Positions 29,140 through 37,923 of a stretch of DNA of 46,987 nucleotides are shown piece after piece. A program made the translations under genes and the position numbers. Numbering within the stretch: position 1 is the stretch's first letter; each line of letters opens with the position of its first letter. The stretch is from Pseudomonadota bacterium. GTDB taxonomy: Bacteria; Pseudomonadota; Gammaproteobacteria; Steroidobacterales; Steroidobacteraceae. Location of the stretch: positions 1 through 46,987 of the forward strand of contig JANXZZ010000027.1 of assembly GCA_025355245.1 (NCBI GenBank), given 5' to 3'. The notes beneath the pieces are model-generated. The model was given only the letters and a program-made list of their open reading frames with translations. It was not told the DNA's origin and did no database searches.

Positions 29140-29590
29140 ACGAGTTTTTCTCCAGTTTATGAATGCTAGGTTGCGCGACCGACTCGCCTGGTATCAAGGT
29201 CCTTCGAGCCGCGCCTGCAGCGGCCGACCGCCGGTACGCGGTGCGTCGCCACGATCGAATTGTCCGGGGTGCCTCCCGCGGCGTCACCACAAGTCGCCTG
29301 CATCCCGCGCTCATGTGCGCTTCATGAAAGCAGGACCCCAGAATGTCGTTCGCTCCGATCGGCGCGCGCGGCATGCTCTCATTGACGCCTGTCGAATTCC
29401 TGTCGAACGCCGAGCTCGAGCGAATCTGGCCCATGGCGTCTGCGATCCGGCACAACGGGCATGGGAGGTGCTACGGACCGTTCGGAGTCCGACTGCACCA
29501 CCTTTGGCCACCGCACTTGCAGGTGCGCACCCGCCCGGCTCACTCCGGCTATAGTGCGGACGGCACAACATAACCAGGGGGGGTCGGGAC
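29140..29590. other. 451-base divergent intergenic region
   Basis: No convincing gene. It should hold the promoters of the minus-strand His-rich protein and the plus-strand M19 dipeptidase. TATAGT at 29550-29555 is a good -10 match for the dipeptidase gene, about 35 bases before its ATG, but no -35 is evident. Otherwise nothing recognisable. Confidence 0.45.
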
Positions 29591-30904
29591 ATGACGCTGA
29601 ATTCATGGCGGGCGGCAGCGGGGATTTCGGCACTCGCCGTGCTGGTGTGCATTTCCGGCGTAGCCGCGGCTGCGGACAAGGACCTGGCGGCCCGCGTCGA
29701 CCGGGTGCTTGCCGACACACCGCTGATCGACGGCCACAACGACCTGCCGTGGGAAATTCGTGATCGTTACGCCGGTGCCGTTGGTGCCGTCGACCTCAAA
29801 TCGGACTTGTCCCGCCTAGCGGGCCCCAAGGGTGAGGCGCCGCTCATGACCGACATCCCGCGCCTGCGCGCGGGGCGGGTCGGGGGGCAGTTCTGGTCGG
29901 TGTGGGTGCCTAGCAATTTGAATGGCTTCGAGGCGGTGCAGACGACGCTCGAACAGATCGACCTCGTCAGGCGAATGACGGCCCGCTACGGAACCGATCT
30001 CGAAATGGCGTACTCCGCCGCGGACGTGCGCCGGATCCACCACTCGGGGAAAATCGCCTCGCTGATCGGCATTGAGGGCGGGCACCAGATCAACAACTCG
30101 CTCGCGGTGCTGCGCCAAATGTACGATGCCGGCGCGCGCTACATGACGCTCACGCACTCATCGAACACTTTGTGGGCCGACTCGGCTACCGATGCCCCCG
30201 CACACCACGGCCTGACCCCGTTCGGCGTCGAGGTCGTCCACGAAATGAACCGCATCGGGATGCTGGTCGACCTCAGCCACGTCGCGCCGGAGACCATGAC
30301 CGCGGCCCTCGCCGCGACCGCCGCGCCGGTCATCTACTCGCATTCGTCCGCGCGCGCGCTTGTCGATCACCCGCGGAACGTCCCCGACGACATCCTCCAC
30401 CTGGTCGCGGCGAACGGCGGGGTCGTAATGGTGAACTTCTTCCCGGCCTACATCTCGAACGATTGGGATCAATGGGACGCGGATCGCACGGCGGAGAAGG
30501 CGCGCTACAGCACGCCGCCGTTCGGCGGTCTCTACATCGGACAGCCCGAGCGAGCGGCCGCGGCGCTGGCTGCGTGGGACCTCGCGCATCCGAAACCCTG
30601 GGGCACGCTCGCGCAGGTGGCCGACCACATCGAGCACATCCGCAACGTCGCCGGCATCGACCACGTGGGCCTGGGCTCCGACTTCGACGGCATACCCGAG
30701 GGTCCGGCCGGCCTTGAAGGTGTCGACAAGTACCCGGCGCTGCTCGAGGAGCTGATGCGTCGCGGCTGGACGGATGCCGATATCGCGAAGCTTGCAGGCG
30801 GCAACGTGCTGCGCGTGATGGCGGCGACGGAGGCGGTCGCTGCGAAGTTGCGTGGCACCCGACCCGCATCCGAGGCAATCAATCCGCCGGCCGCCCGTCC
30901 CTAG
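29591..30904 (+). CDS. M19 membrane dipeptidase (renal dipeptidase family)
   Basis: A 437-residue exported zinc dipeptidase. The signal peptide ends near VAAAA (about residue 28). The binuclear zinc site is complete: LIDGHNDLP (His49, Asp51), IGIEGGH (bridging Glu), VDLSHV and YSHSSARAL (two His), and GLGSDFDG (Asp). The family hydrolyses a wide range of dipeptides, including D-amino-acid dipeptides and some beta-lactams. Here it probably recovers amino acids in the periplasm, alongside the M28, M20 and DUF885 proteins of this window. A G-rich ribosome-binding site at 29577-29583 supports the ATG. It stands alone with no operon partner. Confidence 0.94.
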   Translation: MTLNSWRAAAGISALAVLVCISGVAAAADKDLAARVDRVLADTPLIDGHNDLPWEIRDRYAGAVGAVDLKSDLSRLAGPKGEAPLMTDIPRLRAGRVGGQFWSVWVPSNLNGFEAVQTTLEQIDLVRRMTARYGTDLEMAYSAADVRRIHHSGKIASLIGIEGGHQINNSLAVLRQMYDAGARYMTLTHSSNTLWADSATDAPAHHGLTPFGVEVVHEMNRIGMLVDLSHVAPETMTAALAATAAPVIYSHSSARALVDHPRNVPDDILHLVAANGGVVMVNFFPAYISNDWDQWDADRTAEKARYSTPPFGGLYIGQPERAAAALAAWDLAHPKPWGTLAQVADHIEHIRNVAGIDHVGLGSDFDGIPEGPAGLEGVDKYPALLEELMRRGWTDADIAKLAGGNVLRVMAATEAVAAKLRGTRPASEAINPPAARP

Positions 30905-31177
30905 AACTCGCGCCGCGTTACGGCGGCCGGTCTCCCTCAGCCGGCCGCGTGTTTCGGCAACCCGCGCCCGTTCGCATCGTCGACTCAGTCGATCAGCCGA
31001 CGGGTTGACAGCTCGGTGGCGTCGATCGGACGCGCGTAGGCGCGCCGCGACGCGTGCTCCCGAGGGTTCAACAGTTCTTTGCACGGTCCTGACGCAGCCT
31101 TGCGTCAACGCGGCGGGTTATTCCGGCGTTTGCCCATACACTGATTCCACTGCCCCACCCGTCGAGAGGTATTTGCT

Positions 31178-31687
31178 GTGATTGCCCGCCCCCGAATCTT
31201 GACCGCGCTATGCGTCGCCGCCGGCCTTGCTGGTGCACCGGCGTTTGCCGCCGAGACGGCCACGCCCGCCGACACCTCCACCACCGCTGGGCCCGCTGGA
31301 GGTCACGCGTGGCAAGGCGGTCACTGGCGTCACCACGGTGAATTTCACCGCGTTCTGCACCAGTTGAACCTGACGCCCGAGCAGAAGACGCAGATCAAGT
31401 CGATCTTCGCCCAGGCGAAGACGGACTACGGCTCGCGAGGCGCTGCCGCCCGATCGAACCACGAGGCGTTGACCGCGATGTCGCCCAGCGACGCCGGTTA
31501 CCCGACGCTGCTCGCCACCGAGAAGACGAACGCGGCGGCGCGCGTGCAGGCGATGAGCGACATCAAGGCGCAGATCTATGCGGTGCTGACGCCCGCGCAG
31601 CTCGCGCAGATTCCGACGATCATTGCGACTGACAAGGCCGCCCGCGACGCGCGGATCGCGACGTTGCGGAGCCAGCACACGAGCTGA
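31178..31687 (+). CDS. Spy/CpxP-like periplasmic LTxxQ protein
   Basis: A 169-residue exported protein. The signal peptide ends at APAFA (about residue 24). A His/Gly-rich stretch (GGHAWQGGHWRHHGEFH, about 41-57) precedes two LTxxQ motifs (LTPEQ at 65-69 and LTPAQ at 137-141), the mark of the Spy/CpxP family. Family members are all-helical cradle-shaped chaperones or envelope-stress sensors. The His-rich segment could bind metal, as in related CnrX/ZraP proteins. The start is GTG with GAGAGG at 31164-31169. A long hairpin follows directly. No Cpx-type two-component system is adjacent. Confidence 0.85.
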   Translation: MIARPRILTALCVAAGLAGAPAFAAETATPADTSTTAGPAGGHAWQGGHWRHHGEFHRVLHQLNLTPEQKTQIKSIFAQAKTDYGSRGAAARSNHEALTAMSPSDAGYPTLLATEKTNAAARVQAMSDIKAQIYAVLTPAQLAQIPTIIATDKAARDARIATLRSQHTS

Positions 31688-31696
31688 ACCAACGCC

Positions 31697-31747
31697 AAGC
31701 CGGGCGGGGGTGCGAGGAACGCACCCTCGCAGCTCCCCGTCCGGCTT
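31697..31747 (+). terminator. Long two-part hairpin after the Spy-like gene
   Basis: AAGCCGG (31697-31703) pairs with CCGGCTT (31741-31747). The stem continues through GCGGGGG with TCCCCGT (two G-T pairs), and after a 2-base bulge TGCGAGG (31711-31717) pairs with CCTCGCA (31725-31731): about 21 base pairs in total, 10 bases past the stop. No T-run follows, so termination may need Rho or the hairpin may mainly stabilise the mRNA. Confidence 0.6.
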
Positions 31748-31847
31748 GCGTCCTGCACGGCGCGGGGCCGATTCTGACCGCCTGAACCTTTCCCGATTGA
31801 TGCCCGCTCTCCCCGGGCCCGGCGCTGGCCGGCCGCTGTTCGTCCAC

Positions 31848-31853
31848 TACAAT
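31848..31853 (+). promoter_or_regulatory. Possible -10 box of the serine hydrolase gene
   Basis: TACAAT within CACTACAATG, 30 bases before the ATG at 31883, is a good -10 match. No -35 is visible. It lies just past the hairpin, consistent with an independent promoter. Confidence 0.3.
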
Positions 31854-31882
31854 GTCGGACGACTTGGCTGCGGACGACCAGA

Positions 31883-33157
31883 ATGAAGCCACGCACGCTC
31901 GAATTCGATGGCGCGCGGTACCTCGACGGTGCTGCCTCGGACCCCGCGCTGCTCGGATTGATGGACGGATCGCCGCCACCCGCGGAGAAGTGCATTCGCT
32001 TCGGCGACGACGATTTCCTGTCATTCCCGAAAATCCGCTGGGCGCTCTCGCACCTGCGGGAGCTCCTGCCAACCGCAAACGTCGGGCGCGGCGCCGGTGC
32101 GCCGAGCGAGCTCGGCGCGACCCGGGCAGACGCCGAAAGCGCGATCGATGCGCTCGGCTTCCTCGACATGCACGGGACGGAGCGTACCTGGGCCGCGTCG
32201 CTGCAGGACACTTACTGCGACGGTATCCTTGTCATGCATCGCGGCCGCCGAGTCTACGAACGCTACTTCGGCGCGCTGCGTGCGGATCGTCCGCACGGGT
32301 GCTTCTCGATCACCAAATCGTACGCCGCAACCTTAGGTGCCACGCTCTGCCACGAGGGTGCATTGAGCGAGGAGGCGCGAGTCCCGTACTACGTCCCGGA
32401 AATGAAGGGGACTGCCTACGAGGACGCGCGCATCCGCGACGTCCTCGACATGCAGGTCGGAATTGACTACTCCGAGGACTACTCGGACCCGGCCGCGGGC
32501 TTCTGGGACTACGCCCGCGCCGGCGGGTTGCGCGCGCGGCGCCCGGACTACTCGGGGCCGGGCAACTTCTACGAGTATCTCGTGACGCTGCGCAAGCAAG
32601 GTGCACACGGGCAGGCGTTTTCCTACAAGACGGTCAACACCGAGCTGCTCTGCTGGGTCATGAAACGCGTCACGGGGCTCGGCCTCGCGGCGCTCCTGTC
32701 GGAGCGACTCTGGACGCGCCTCGGCTGCGAGCAGGACGGCTACCTCAGCGTCGATTCGATCGGCGTCGAGATGGGAGGTGCGGGCCTCAACGCGACGCTT
32801 CGGGACCTCGCGCGCTTCGGCGAGCTGATGCGCTGCGATGGGGCGTGGGGCGACGCCCAGCTACTGCCGGCGGCGGTCGTCGCGAACATCCGTCGCGGCT
32901 CCGATCCCGCAAAATTCGCGCCGGCGGGCTACACGCTACTTCATGGCTACTCGTACCGCGACATGTGGTGGGTCGCCCACAATAAATGGGGCGCGTTCGA
33001 GGCGCGGGGAATTCACGGCCAGCGCCTGTACGTGGCGCCGCGAGCCGAGCTCGTGATCGCGCGCTTCGCCTCGCACCCGATCGCGGTGAGCGCGGCGAAC
33101 GACCCGATCACGCTGCCCGCATTCAATGCGCTCGCGCAGTTCCTGTCGCGGAATTGA
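31883..33157 (+). CDS. Beta-lactamase-fold serine hydrolase, NylB/6-aminohexanoate-dimer hydrolase-like
   Basis: A 424-residue protein of the class C beta-lactamase/penicillin-binding fold. The nucleophile motif SITK (Ser142, Lys145) and the second motif Tyr248 to Asn252 (FSYKTVNTELL) are visible, together with family blocks such as GILVMHRGRRVYERYF, RIRDVLDMQVGIDY and GGAGLNATLRDLARFGELM. This layout is closer to NylB-type esterases/amidases than to true beta-lactamases. There is no signal peptide, so it probably works in the cytoplasm on a small amide or ester; the natural substrate is unknown. It converges with a cupin gene 43 bases away. Confidence 0.88.
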   Translation: MKPRTLEFDGARYLDGAASDPALLGLMDGSPPPAEKCIRFGDDDFLSFPKIRWALSHLRELLPTANVGRGAGAPSELGATRADAESAIDALGFLDMHGTERTWAASLQDTYCDGILVMHRGRRVYERYFGALRADRPHGCFSITKSYAATLGATLCHEGALSEEARVPYYVPEMKGTAYEDARIRDVLDMQVGIDYSEDYSDPAAGFWDYARAGGLRARRPDYSGPGNFYEYLVTLRKQGAHGQAFSYKTVNTELLCWVMKRVTGLGLAALLSERLWTRLGCEQDGYLSVDSIGVEMGGAGLNATLRDLARFGELMRCDGAWGDAQLLPAAVVANIRRGSDPAKFAPAGYTLLHGYSYRDMWWVAHNKWGAFEARGIHGQRLYVAPRAELVIARFASHPIAVSAANDPITLPAFNALAQFLSRN

Positions 33158-33200
33158 TCGCCCAACGCGCCGGTTCGCCCGGAGCGCCCGCTCGCTCGAA

Positions 33201-33476
33201 CTAGATTAGTTCGACCTCGACGAAGCGAAATTCGAAGGCGTTCGCGTTGATCACGTTGTGCGTCACACCCTTGGGGCGTGCGTACGACATTCCCGCCGTC
33301 AGCGAAGCATCGCGAGTGCCGGTCGGCTCCTCGAGGCGCAGTATTCCCGTCGTCAGCGGCACGACCACGTAGTCGTGCCCGTGCACGTGGTGACCCGTTT
33401 CGGCGCCCGGTGCGAACCGCCATTCGGTCACGATCACGCGCTCGTTCTTTATCTGCACAATTGACGTGGCTTTCAC
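33201..33476 (-). CDS. Small cupin-domain protein
   Basis: A 91-residue single-domain cupin. The metal-binding block GAETGHHVHGHDYVVVPL gives the His cluster of motif 1, and the later VTHNVIN fits motif 2. Single cupins of this size act as small-molecule binders, isomerases or regulators, and the substrate cannot be read. The start is GTG, 5-6 bases after a GGAAAAG stretch. Gene order gives no clue: it converges with the serine hydrolase and is divergent from the M20 peptidase (about 180 bases). Confidence 0.8.
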   Translation of the reverse strand: MKATSIVQIKNERVIVTEWRFAPGAETGHHVHGHDYVVVPLTTGILRLEEPTGTRDASLTAGMSYARPKGVTHNVINANAFEFRFVEVELI

Positions 33477-33658
33477 TCTTTTCCGCTCCCGCTGTGTTCA
33501 ATCGACGCTGACGAGGCCGCAAGCCTAGCCCGAAACGCCGGCGCTCGCAGCCAGAACGCGCGCGTGCCGGAAGGCTCGCAACCAGTGCGCCGCGTGGACA
33601 TCGGCGCCGGGGCGTGCGAGTGTCGGCGCGGACCCCGCCTCAATAAGGACGAACGATC

Positions 33659-35074
33659 GTGAAGACCCTCTGCCTCGCTGCTCTGGTACTGGTTCCCGCG
33701 CTCGCAGCGGCAGCCGCCACCGCGCCGCCGACGGCGCTGCCTCCCCCGGCCGACCAGCAATTGGGCCGGGCGCTCCTGAAGGAACTGGTCGAAATCAATA
33801 CCACGCACGATCACGGGTCCACCGACGCGGCGAACGCCATTGCCAAGCACCTGCTCGAGAACGGGTTCCCGGCAGCGGATGTGACTGTCCTTTCCCCGCC
33901 GGGACACCCCCTCAAGGGCAATGTCGTGATTCGCTACCGCGGCAAGGGCCGTGGCACACCGGTCCTGTTCCTCGGCCATCTCGATGTAGTCGAAGCCAAG
34001 CCCGAGGATTGGTCGGTCGATCCTTTCAAGCTCACCGACAAGGATGGCTGGTACTACGGTCGTGGCACCATCGACATGAAGGACGGCGACGCCGCGTTGG
34101 TCGAATCCCTCATCCGGCTCAAGCGCGAGGGATTCATGCCGGAACGCGACCTGATAGCCGCGTTCACGGCCGACGAGGAAGCGGGCGGCGATTCGAACGG
34201 ACCCGCGTTCCTCCTCAAGGAGCATCGCTCGCTGATCGACGCTGGCCTCGTGCTCAATCTCGACGGCGGCGGCGGCGCATTCAAGGACGGCAAACGCGTG
34301 CTGTTTGAAATTGGCACGAGCGAGAAGACCTACGTCACCTACACGCTGGAAACGACCAGCCCCGGCGGCCACGGCTCGTTGCCCGGCCCCGACAACGCGA
34401 TCTACCGCCTCGCCGACGGGCTCGGCCGGCTGGAGGCCTACAAGTTCCCGGTCACACTCACCGGGACGACGCGCGCGAGCTTCGCGCAATTCGCATCTCT
34501 GCAACCCGGGCCCAACAGCGACGACATGCGGGCGGTCGCGCAAGCAACACCGGACCTCGGCGCGGCCGAGCGGCTGAGCCGAAATACCTACTACAATGCG
34601 CAGCTGCGCACGACCTGCGTCGCGACACTGATCTCCGGCGGCCACGCCGAAAACGCGCTGCCGCAGCGCGCGAAGTCGACGATCCAGTGCCGGATGATCC
34701 CGGGCGATACGGCAGAAGGCGTCCAGGCGCAGCTGAGCGCGGCCCTCAGCGACCCCCACATCTCTGTCACGCTCGATGCACCGCCGATCGTAAGCCCGGA
34801 ATCGTCGCTGACTCCGAAGCTCCTCGGCAAGCTCGGCGCCGTCATCCATTCGATGTGGCCCGGCGTGCCAATCGTGCCGACGATGGCGACGGGATTCAGC
34901 GACGACCGCCAGACGAGGAACGCCGGGATGGTCAGTTATGACGTGAGCGGAACCTGGTCCGACATGGACGAGAATCGCGCGCACGGGCGCGACGAACGGA
35001 TCTACAAGCAATCCTTCGACGAGAGCGTCGAATACACCTATCGACTCGTGAAGGCGATGGGCCACGCGGACTGA
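33659..35074 (+). CDS. M20 family zinc carboxypeptidase, exported
   Basis: A 471-residue exported peptidase. The signal peptide covers about 1-20 (ALAAAAA). Catalytic motifs of family M20 are intact: GHLDVV (His107 ligand, Asp109), RGTIDMKDG (Asp139 bridging), ADEEAGG (Glu173 base, Glu174 ligand), a dimerisation domain beginning near TTSPGGHGS, and HGRDERI near the C-terminus for the last His ligand. It is similar to Gly-Xaa and CPG70-type carboxypeptidases, so it probably removes C-terminal residues from peptides in the periplasm. The start is GTG with AAGGA upstream. A strong paired hairpin separates it from the convergent polyamine operon. Confidence 0.92.
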   Translation: MKTLCLAALVLVPALAAAAATAPPTALPPPADQQLGRALLKELVEINTTHDHGSTDAANAIAKHLLENGFPAADVTVLSPPGHPLKGNVVIRYRGKGRGTPVLFLGHLDVVEAKPEDWSVDPFKLTDKDGWYYGRGTIDMKDGDAALVESLIRLKREGFMPERDLIAAFTADEEAGGDSNGPAFLLKEHRSLIDAGLVLNLDGGGGAFKDGKRVLFEIGTSEKTYVTYTLETTSPGGHGSLPGPDNAIYRLADGLGRLEAYKFPVTLTGTTRASFAQFASLQPGPNSDDMRAVAQATPDLGAAERLSRNTYYNAQLRTTCVATLISGGHAENALPQRAKSTIQCRMIPGDTAEGVQAQLSAALSDPHISVTLDAPPIVSPESSLTPKLLGKLGAVIHSMWPGVPIVPTMATGFSDDRQTRNAGMVSYDVSGTWSDMDENRAHGRDERIYKQSFDESVEYTYRLVKAMGHAD

Positions 35075-35080
35075 GGGTTC

Positions 35081-35115
35081 GTGCGCAGCGCACGGCCGGC
35101 GGCGTGCCGCCGGCC
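35081..35115. terminator. Bidirectional double hairpin between M20 peptidase and potI
   Basis: GTGCG/CGCAC (35081-35093) is followed at once by GGCCGGCGG/CCGCCGGCC (35094-35102 with 35107-35115, loop CGTG). It sits in the 47-base gap between two convergent genes, the usual place for a shared terminator. No T-run on either strand. Confidence 0.55.
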
Positions 35116-35121
35116 TGCGGC

Positions 35122-35937
35122 TCACGCCGCGCGCGCGCCGCGCGTGAGGCGGGTGAATCCGAAGCAGACGATCACGACCGCAGACACGCTCGCGATCAGG
35201 AGCGTGCCAACGGCATTGATCTGCGGATCGAGCCCGACGCGCAGGCCCGAGAAGATCGCCATCGGCAACGTGGTGTTCTCGGGCCCCGCCAGGAAGCTCG
35301 AAGTGATGACGTCATCGAATGACAGCGTCAGCGCCAGCAGCCATCCCGACAGGATCCCGGGCGCGGCGAGCGGGATCGTGATGGTCGCGAGCACTCGCAG
35401 GGGCCGGGCACCCAGGTCCCGCGCAGCATCCTCGAGCGAGCGATCGCGACCCCAGACGCGCGCGAACACGATCGACGCAACGACCGAAGCGCCGAGGGTA
35501 GCGTGGGCGATCACGAGGGTGAGCATGCCCTTTCCGTGGGACCAACCGGTCACTGCTTCAAGCCCGGCGAACAGCATCAGGAATGCGAAACCGAGCAGGA
35601 TCTCCGGCGCGAAAATGGGTACCGCCAGCAGCGCTATCAGCAGGCTCCGGCCCGGAAAGCGTTCGAGCCGGGCGAGCGCGATGCCGGCGAGCGTCCCGAG
35701 CAGCGTCGCGATCGGTGACGACAGCAGCGCCAGGACCAGAGACCGCGAAGCGGACGCGAGCAGTTCATCGTTGTCGAGTAGCGCCCGGTACCAGTAGAGC
35801 GACGGAGCCGACGGGCCCCCGCCGCTGGCATGACCGCTGAACGAGAAGAACACCACCCACGCGATCGGCGCATACAGGAACGTGAAGCCGAAAACGAGCG
35901 TGAGCGCCTGCCAGCGTCGCTGCCCGGCACCGTTCAT
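35122..35937 (-). CDS. potI: Polyamine ABC transporter permease PotI
   Basis: A 271-residue inner-membrane permease with six hydrophobic segments. The cytoplasmic EAA loop for contact with the ATPase reads EDAARDLGARPLRVLATITIPLAAPGI, and the following LTLSFDDVITSSFLAGPENTTLP is characteristic of PotI/PotC. It is the last gene of the unit. Its ATG overlaps the potH stop by 4 bases, so the two permeases are translationally coupled and probably form the heterodimeric channel. Confidence 0.95.
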   Translation of the reverse strand: MNGAGQRRWQALTLVFGFTFLYAPIAWVVFFSFSGHASGGGPSAPSLYWYRALLDNDELLASASRSLVLALLSSPIATLLGTLAGIALARLERFPGRSLLIALLAVPIFAPEILLGFAFLMLFAGLEAVTGWSHGKGMLTLVIAHATLGASVVASIVFARVWGRDRSLEDAARDLGARPLRVLATITIPLAAPGILSGWLLALTLSFDDVITSSFLAGPENTTLPMAIFSGLRVGLDPQINAVGTLLIASVSAVVIVCFGFTRLTRGARAA

Positions 35938-36830
35938 ATACGCGCCACCGTGCTGTGTCCGAGCGTGCGGCGCAAAAGGAGCGGTGGCAGCATCAGGGCG
36001 ACGAAGGTAACGAGCGCAATCGTCGCGGCGAGCGGCCAGTCGCGATTCTCGAAGAATTCATCCCAGAGAATGCCGCCGATCATCACCGTACTGCTGTTGC
36101 CGACGAGCTCGGGGATCACGTACTCACCAACCGCCGGCACGAATACGAGGATCGATCCAGAGATGATCCCGGGCAGCGCCAGCGGCAGGGTGACCGTCCT
36201 GAAGGCGTAGACCGGTCGCGCGCCGAGGTCCGAGGCAGCCGCCAGGAGATCCGTCGGCAACTTCTCGAGCACCGCGTACATCGGCAACACGAAGAACGGC
36301 AGGTAGGAGTAGACCATCACTAGCAGCACCGCGAACGGCGAGTAGAGGATCGTGAGCGGCGTCTTGATGATGCCGAGCGTCAGCAGCAGGGAGTTGAGGG
36401 GCCCCGAATCCCGGATCAGTCCCATCCACGCGTACGAGCGCATCAGGAAGGACGTCCAGAACGGCAGTATCGACAACAGCACGTAGAAGTTGCGGCGCTC
36501 GAGCGGCGCCCGGGCGATCGCATAGGCGATCGGGAAGCCGACCAGAATGCAGCCGGCCGCCGTGAGCGCTGCGTTCGACAGCGCGTTCCAGAACGCGGAC
36601 AGATATAGCGGATCCGACAGCACGACCCGCAGCCCACGCGCGCTCGCGTGCACTACCAAATGACCGCCGACGCGACTGACGAGAGGAGCCACCGGCGGGA
36701 TCGAGTCCGCGATGTCGTGAAACGCCAGGGCCGCGACGCCCAGCAGGGGCAACGCCAGGAACGCGAGCAGCCAGCCGATCGGGACGACAAAGGTCATCCA
36801 GTCGACGAAGGAAAAACGCCGCGCGCTCAT
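35934..36830 (-). CDS. potH: Polyamine ABC transporter permease PotH
   Basis: A 298-residue inner-membrane permease with six hydrophobic segments. Typical PotH/PotB blocks are present, such as ILPFWTSFLMRSYAWMGLI and the EAA loop LLAAASDLGARPVYAFRTVTLPLALPGI, followed by VPAVGEYVIPELVG. With PotI it should form the membrane pore for polyamines. It is coupled to potG and potI by 4-base overlaps on both sides. Confidence 0.95.
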   Translation of the reverse strand: MSARRFSFVDWMTFVVPIGWLLAFLALPLLGVAALAFHDIADSIPPVAPLVSRVGGHLVVHASARGLRVVLSDPLYLSAFWNALSNAALTAAGCILVGFPIAYAIARAPLERRNFYVLLSILPFWTSFLMRSYAWMGLIRDSGPLNSLLLTLGIIKTPLTILYSPFAVLLVMVYSYLPFFVLPMYAVLEKLPTDLLAAASDLGARPVYAFRTVTLPLALPGIISGSILVFVPAVGEYVIPELVGNSSTVMIGGILWDEFFENRDWPLAATIALVTFVALMLPPLLLRRTLGHSTVARI

Positions 36831-37921
36831 TCCGAAAACACGATCCCGGCCGGCGCCGGAAATCCGACATGCACGGCATCGCCGGCCTGCAGGGCCGCGG
36901 CGGCCGAGGCGGTGCTGTTGGCGACGGTCGCCTCAAGCGAGCGCCCGCCCGCGAGCCGCACGGTGACGTCCGACGCGGTCCCTCCGTAGGAAACCTGTTC
37001 GATCGCACCCGCGAAGTCATTCGCAAGTCCGGTCGGCTGGCGCGCGACTAGCACCTTCTCCGGACGCACGCCGATCGCGCAGATGGGGTTCGCGCCGCTA
37101 CTCGCAGAGCGCTCCGCCACGACCTCGAGGCCATCGTCCGCGGCGAGGCGCACTCGCGAGGGCTCCTCGGCGCGCGCCACTCCGGCGAACAGGTTGATCG
37201 TGCCCAGGAACGACGCGACAAACGTGGAATTCGGCCGCTCGTAGACCTCGCGCGGCGGTCCGAACTGGACGATCCGCCCCTTCTCCATGACGGCAATGAA
37301 ATCGGCCATCGCCATCGCCTCGTCCTGATCGTGCGTGACCAGCACGAACGTGGCGCCGACCTTGCGCTGGATCGACTTCAGTTCCTTCTGGACGTCGGCG
37401 CGCAGCCGCCGGTCGAGCGCCGCCATGGGCTCATCGAGCAGCAGCACCGCCGGCTTCATCACCAGACAGCGCGCGAGCGCGACGCGTTGCCGCTGGCCTC
37501 CCGACAGCTGATCGGGACGCCGCGCTCCAAGGCCTTCGAGCCGCACGAGCTCGAGCGCCCACGCGACCAGGTGCTCGCGTTCGGCCCGCGGTGTTCCGCG
37601 CGCGCTCAAGCCGTACGACACGTTGCCGCTGACCGTCAGGTGGGGAAAAAGCGCATAGCTTTGGAACATCATGTTGACCGGACGGTCGTGTGCCGGCACG
37701 CCTCCCATGTCCCTGCCATCGATCGTGATCGAGCCCGCGTCCGGCGACACCAGTCCGGCGAGGGCCTGCAGCAGCGTGGTCTTCCCCGATCCCGAGGCGC
37801 CGAGGAGAGCAATGATCGAGCCGCGCGGCACGTCGAGGTTCACGTCCGCAAGCACGGCCGTCGAGCCGAAGGCCTTGGAGAGATGTCGGACGGACAGGAT
37901 CGGAGACTTGCCGTCGGTCAT
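36827..37921 (-). CDS. potG: Polyamine ABC transporter ATPase PotG
   Basis: A 364-residue ATP-binding subunit. All motifs are intact: Walker A GASGSGKTT (Lys47), Q-loop FQSYALFPHLTV, signature LSGGQRQRVALA (139-150), Walker B LLLDEP with Glu164, and the switch HDQDEA (His197). A C-terminal TOBE domain (about 280-360) is typical of polyamine/sugar importers and binds regulatory ligands in some members. It powers import through PotH and PotI. The start lies 2 bases after the potF stop. Confidence 0.97.
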   Translation of the reverse strand: MTDGKSPILSVRHLSKAFGSTAVLADVNLDVPRGSIIALLGASGSGKTTLLQALAGLVSPDAGSITIDGRDMGGVPAHDRPVNMMFQSYALFPHLTVSGNVSYGLSARGTPRAEREHLVAWALELVRLEGLGARRPDQLSGGQRQRVALARCLVMKPAVLLLDEPMAALDRRLRADVQKELKSIQRKVGATFVLVTHDQDEAMAMADFIAVMEKGRIVQFGPPREVYERPNSTFVASFLGTINLFAGVARAEEPSRVRLAADDGLEVVAERSASSGANPICAIGVRPEKVLVARQPTGLANDFAGAIEQVSYGGTASDVTVRLAGGRSLEATVANSTASAAAALQAGDAVHVGFPAPAGIVFSE

Positions 37922-37923
37922 GT

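Noticed and set aside
31883-33157. True class C beta-lactamase
   Set aside because: No signal peptide and motif context closer to NylB-type esterases/amidases.
33473-35125. 550-codon minus-strand open frame opposite the M20 peptidase
   Set aside because: Composition and position are those of an antisense shadow; the plus-strand frame has all catalytic residues and a signal peptide.
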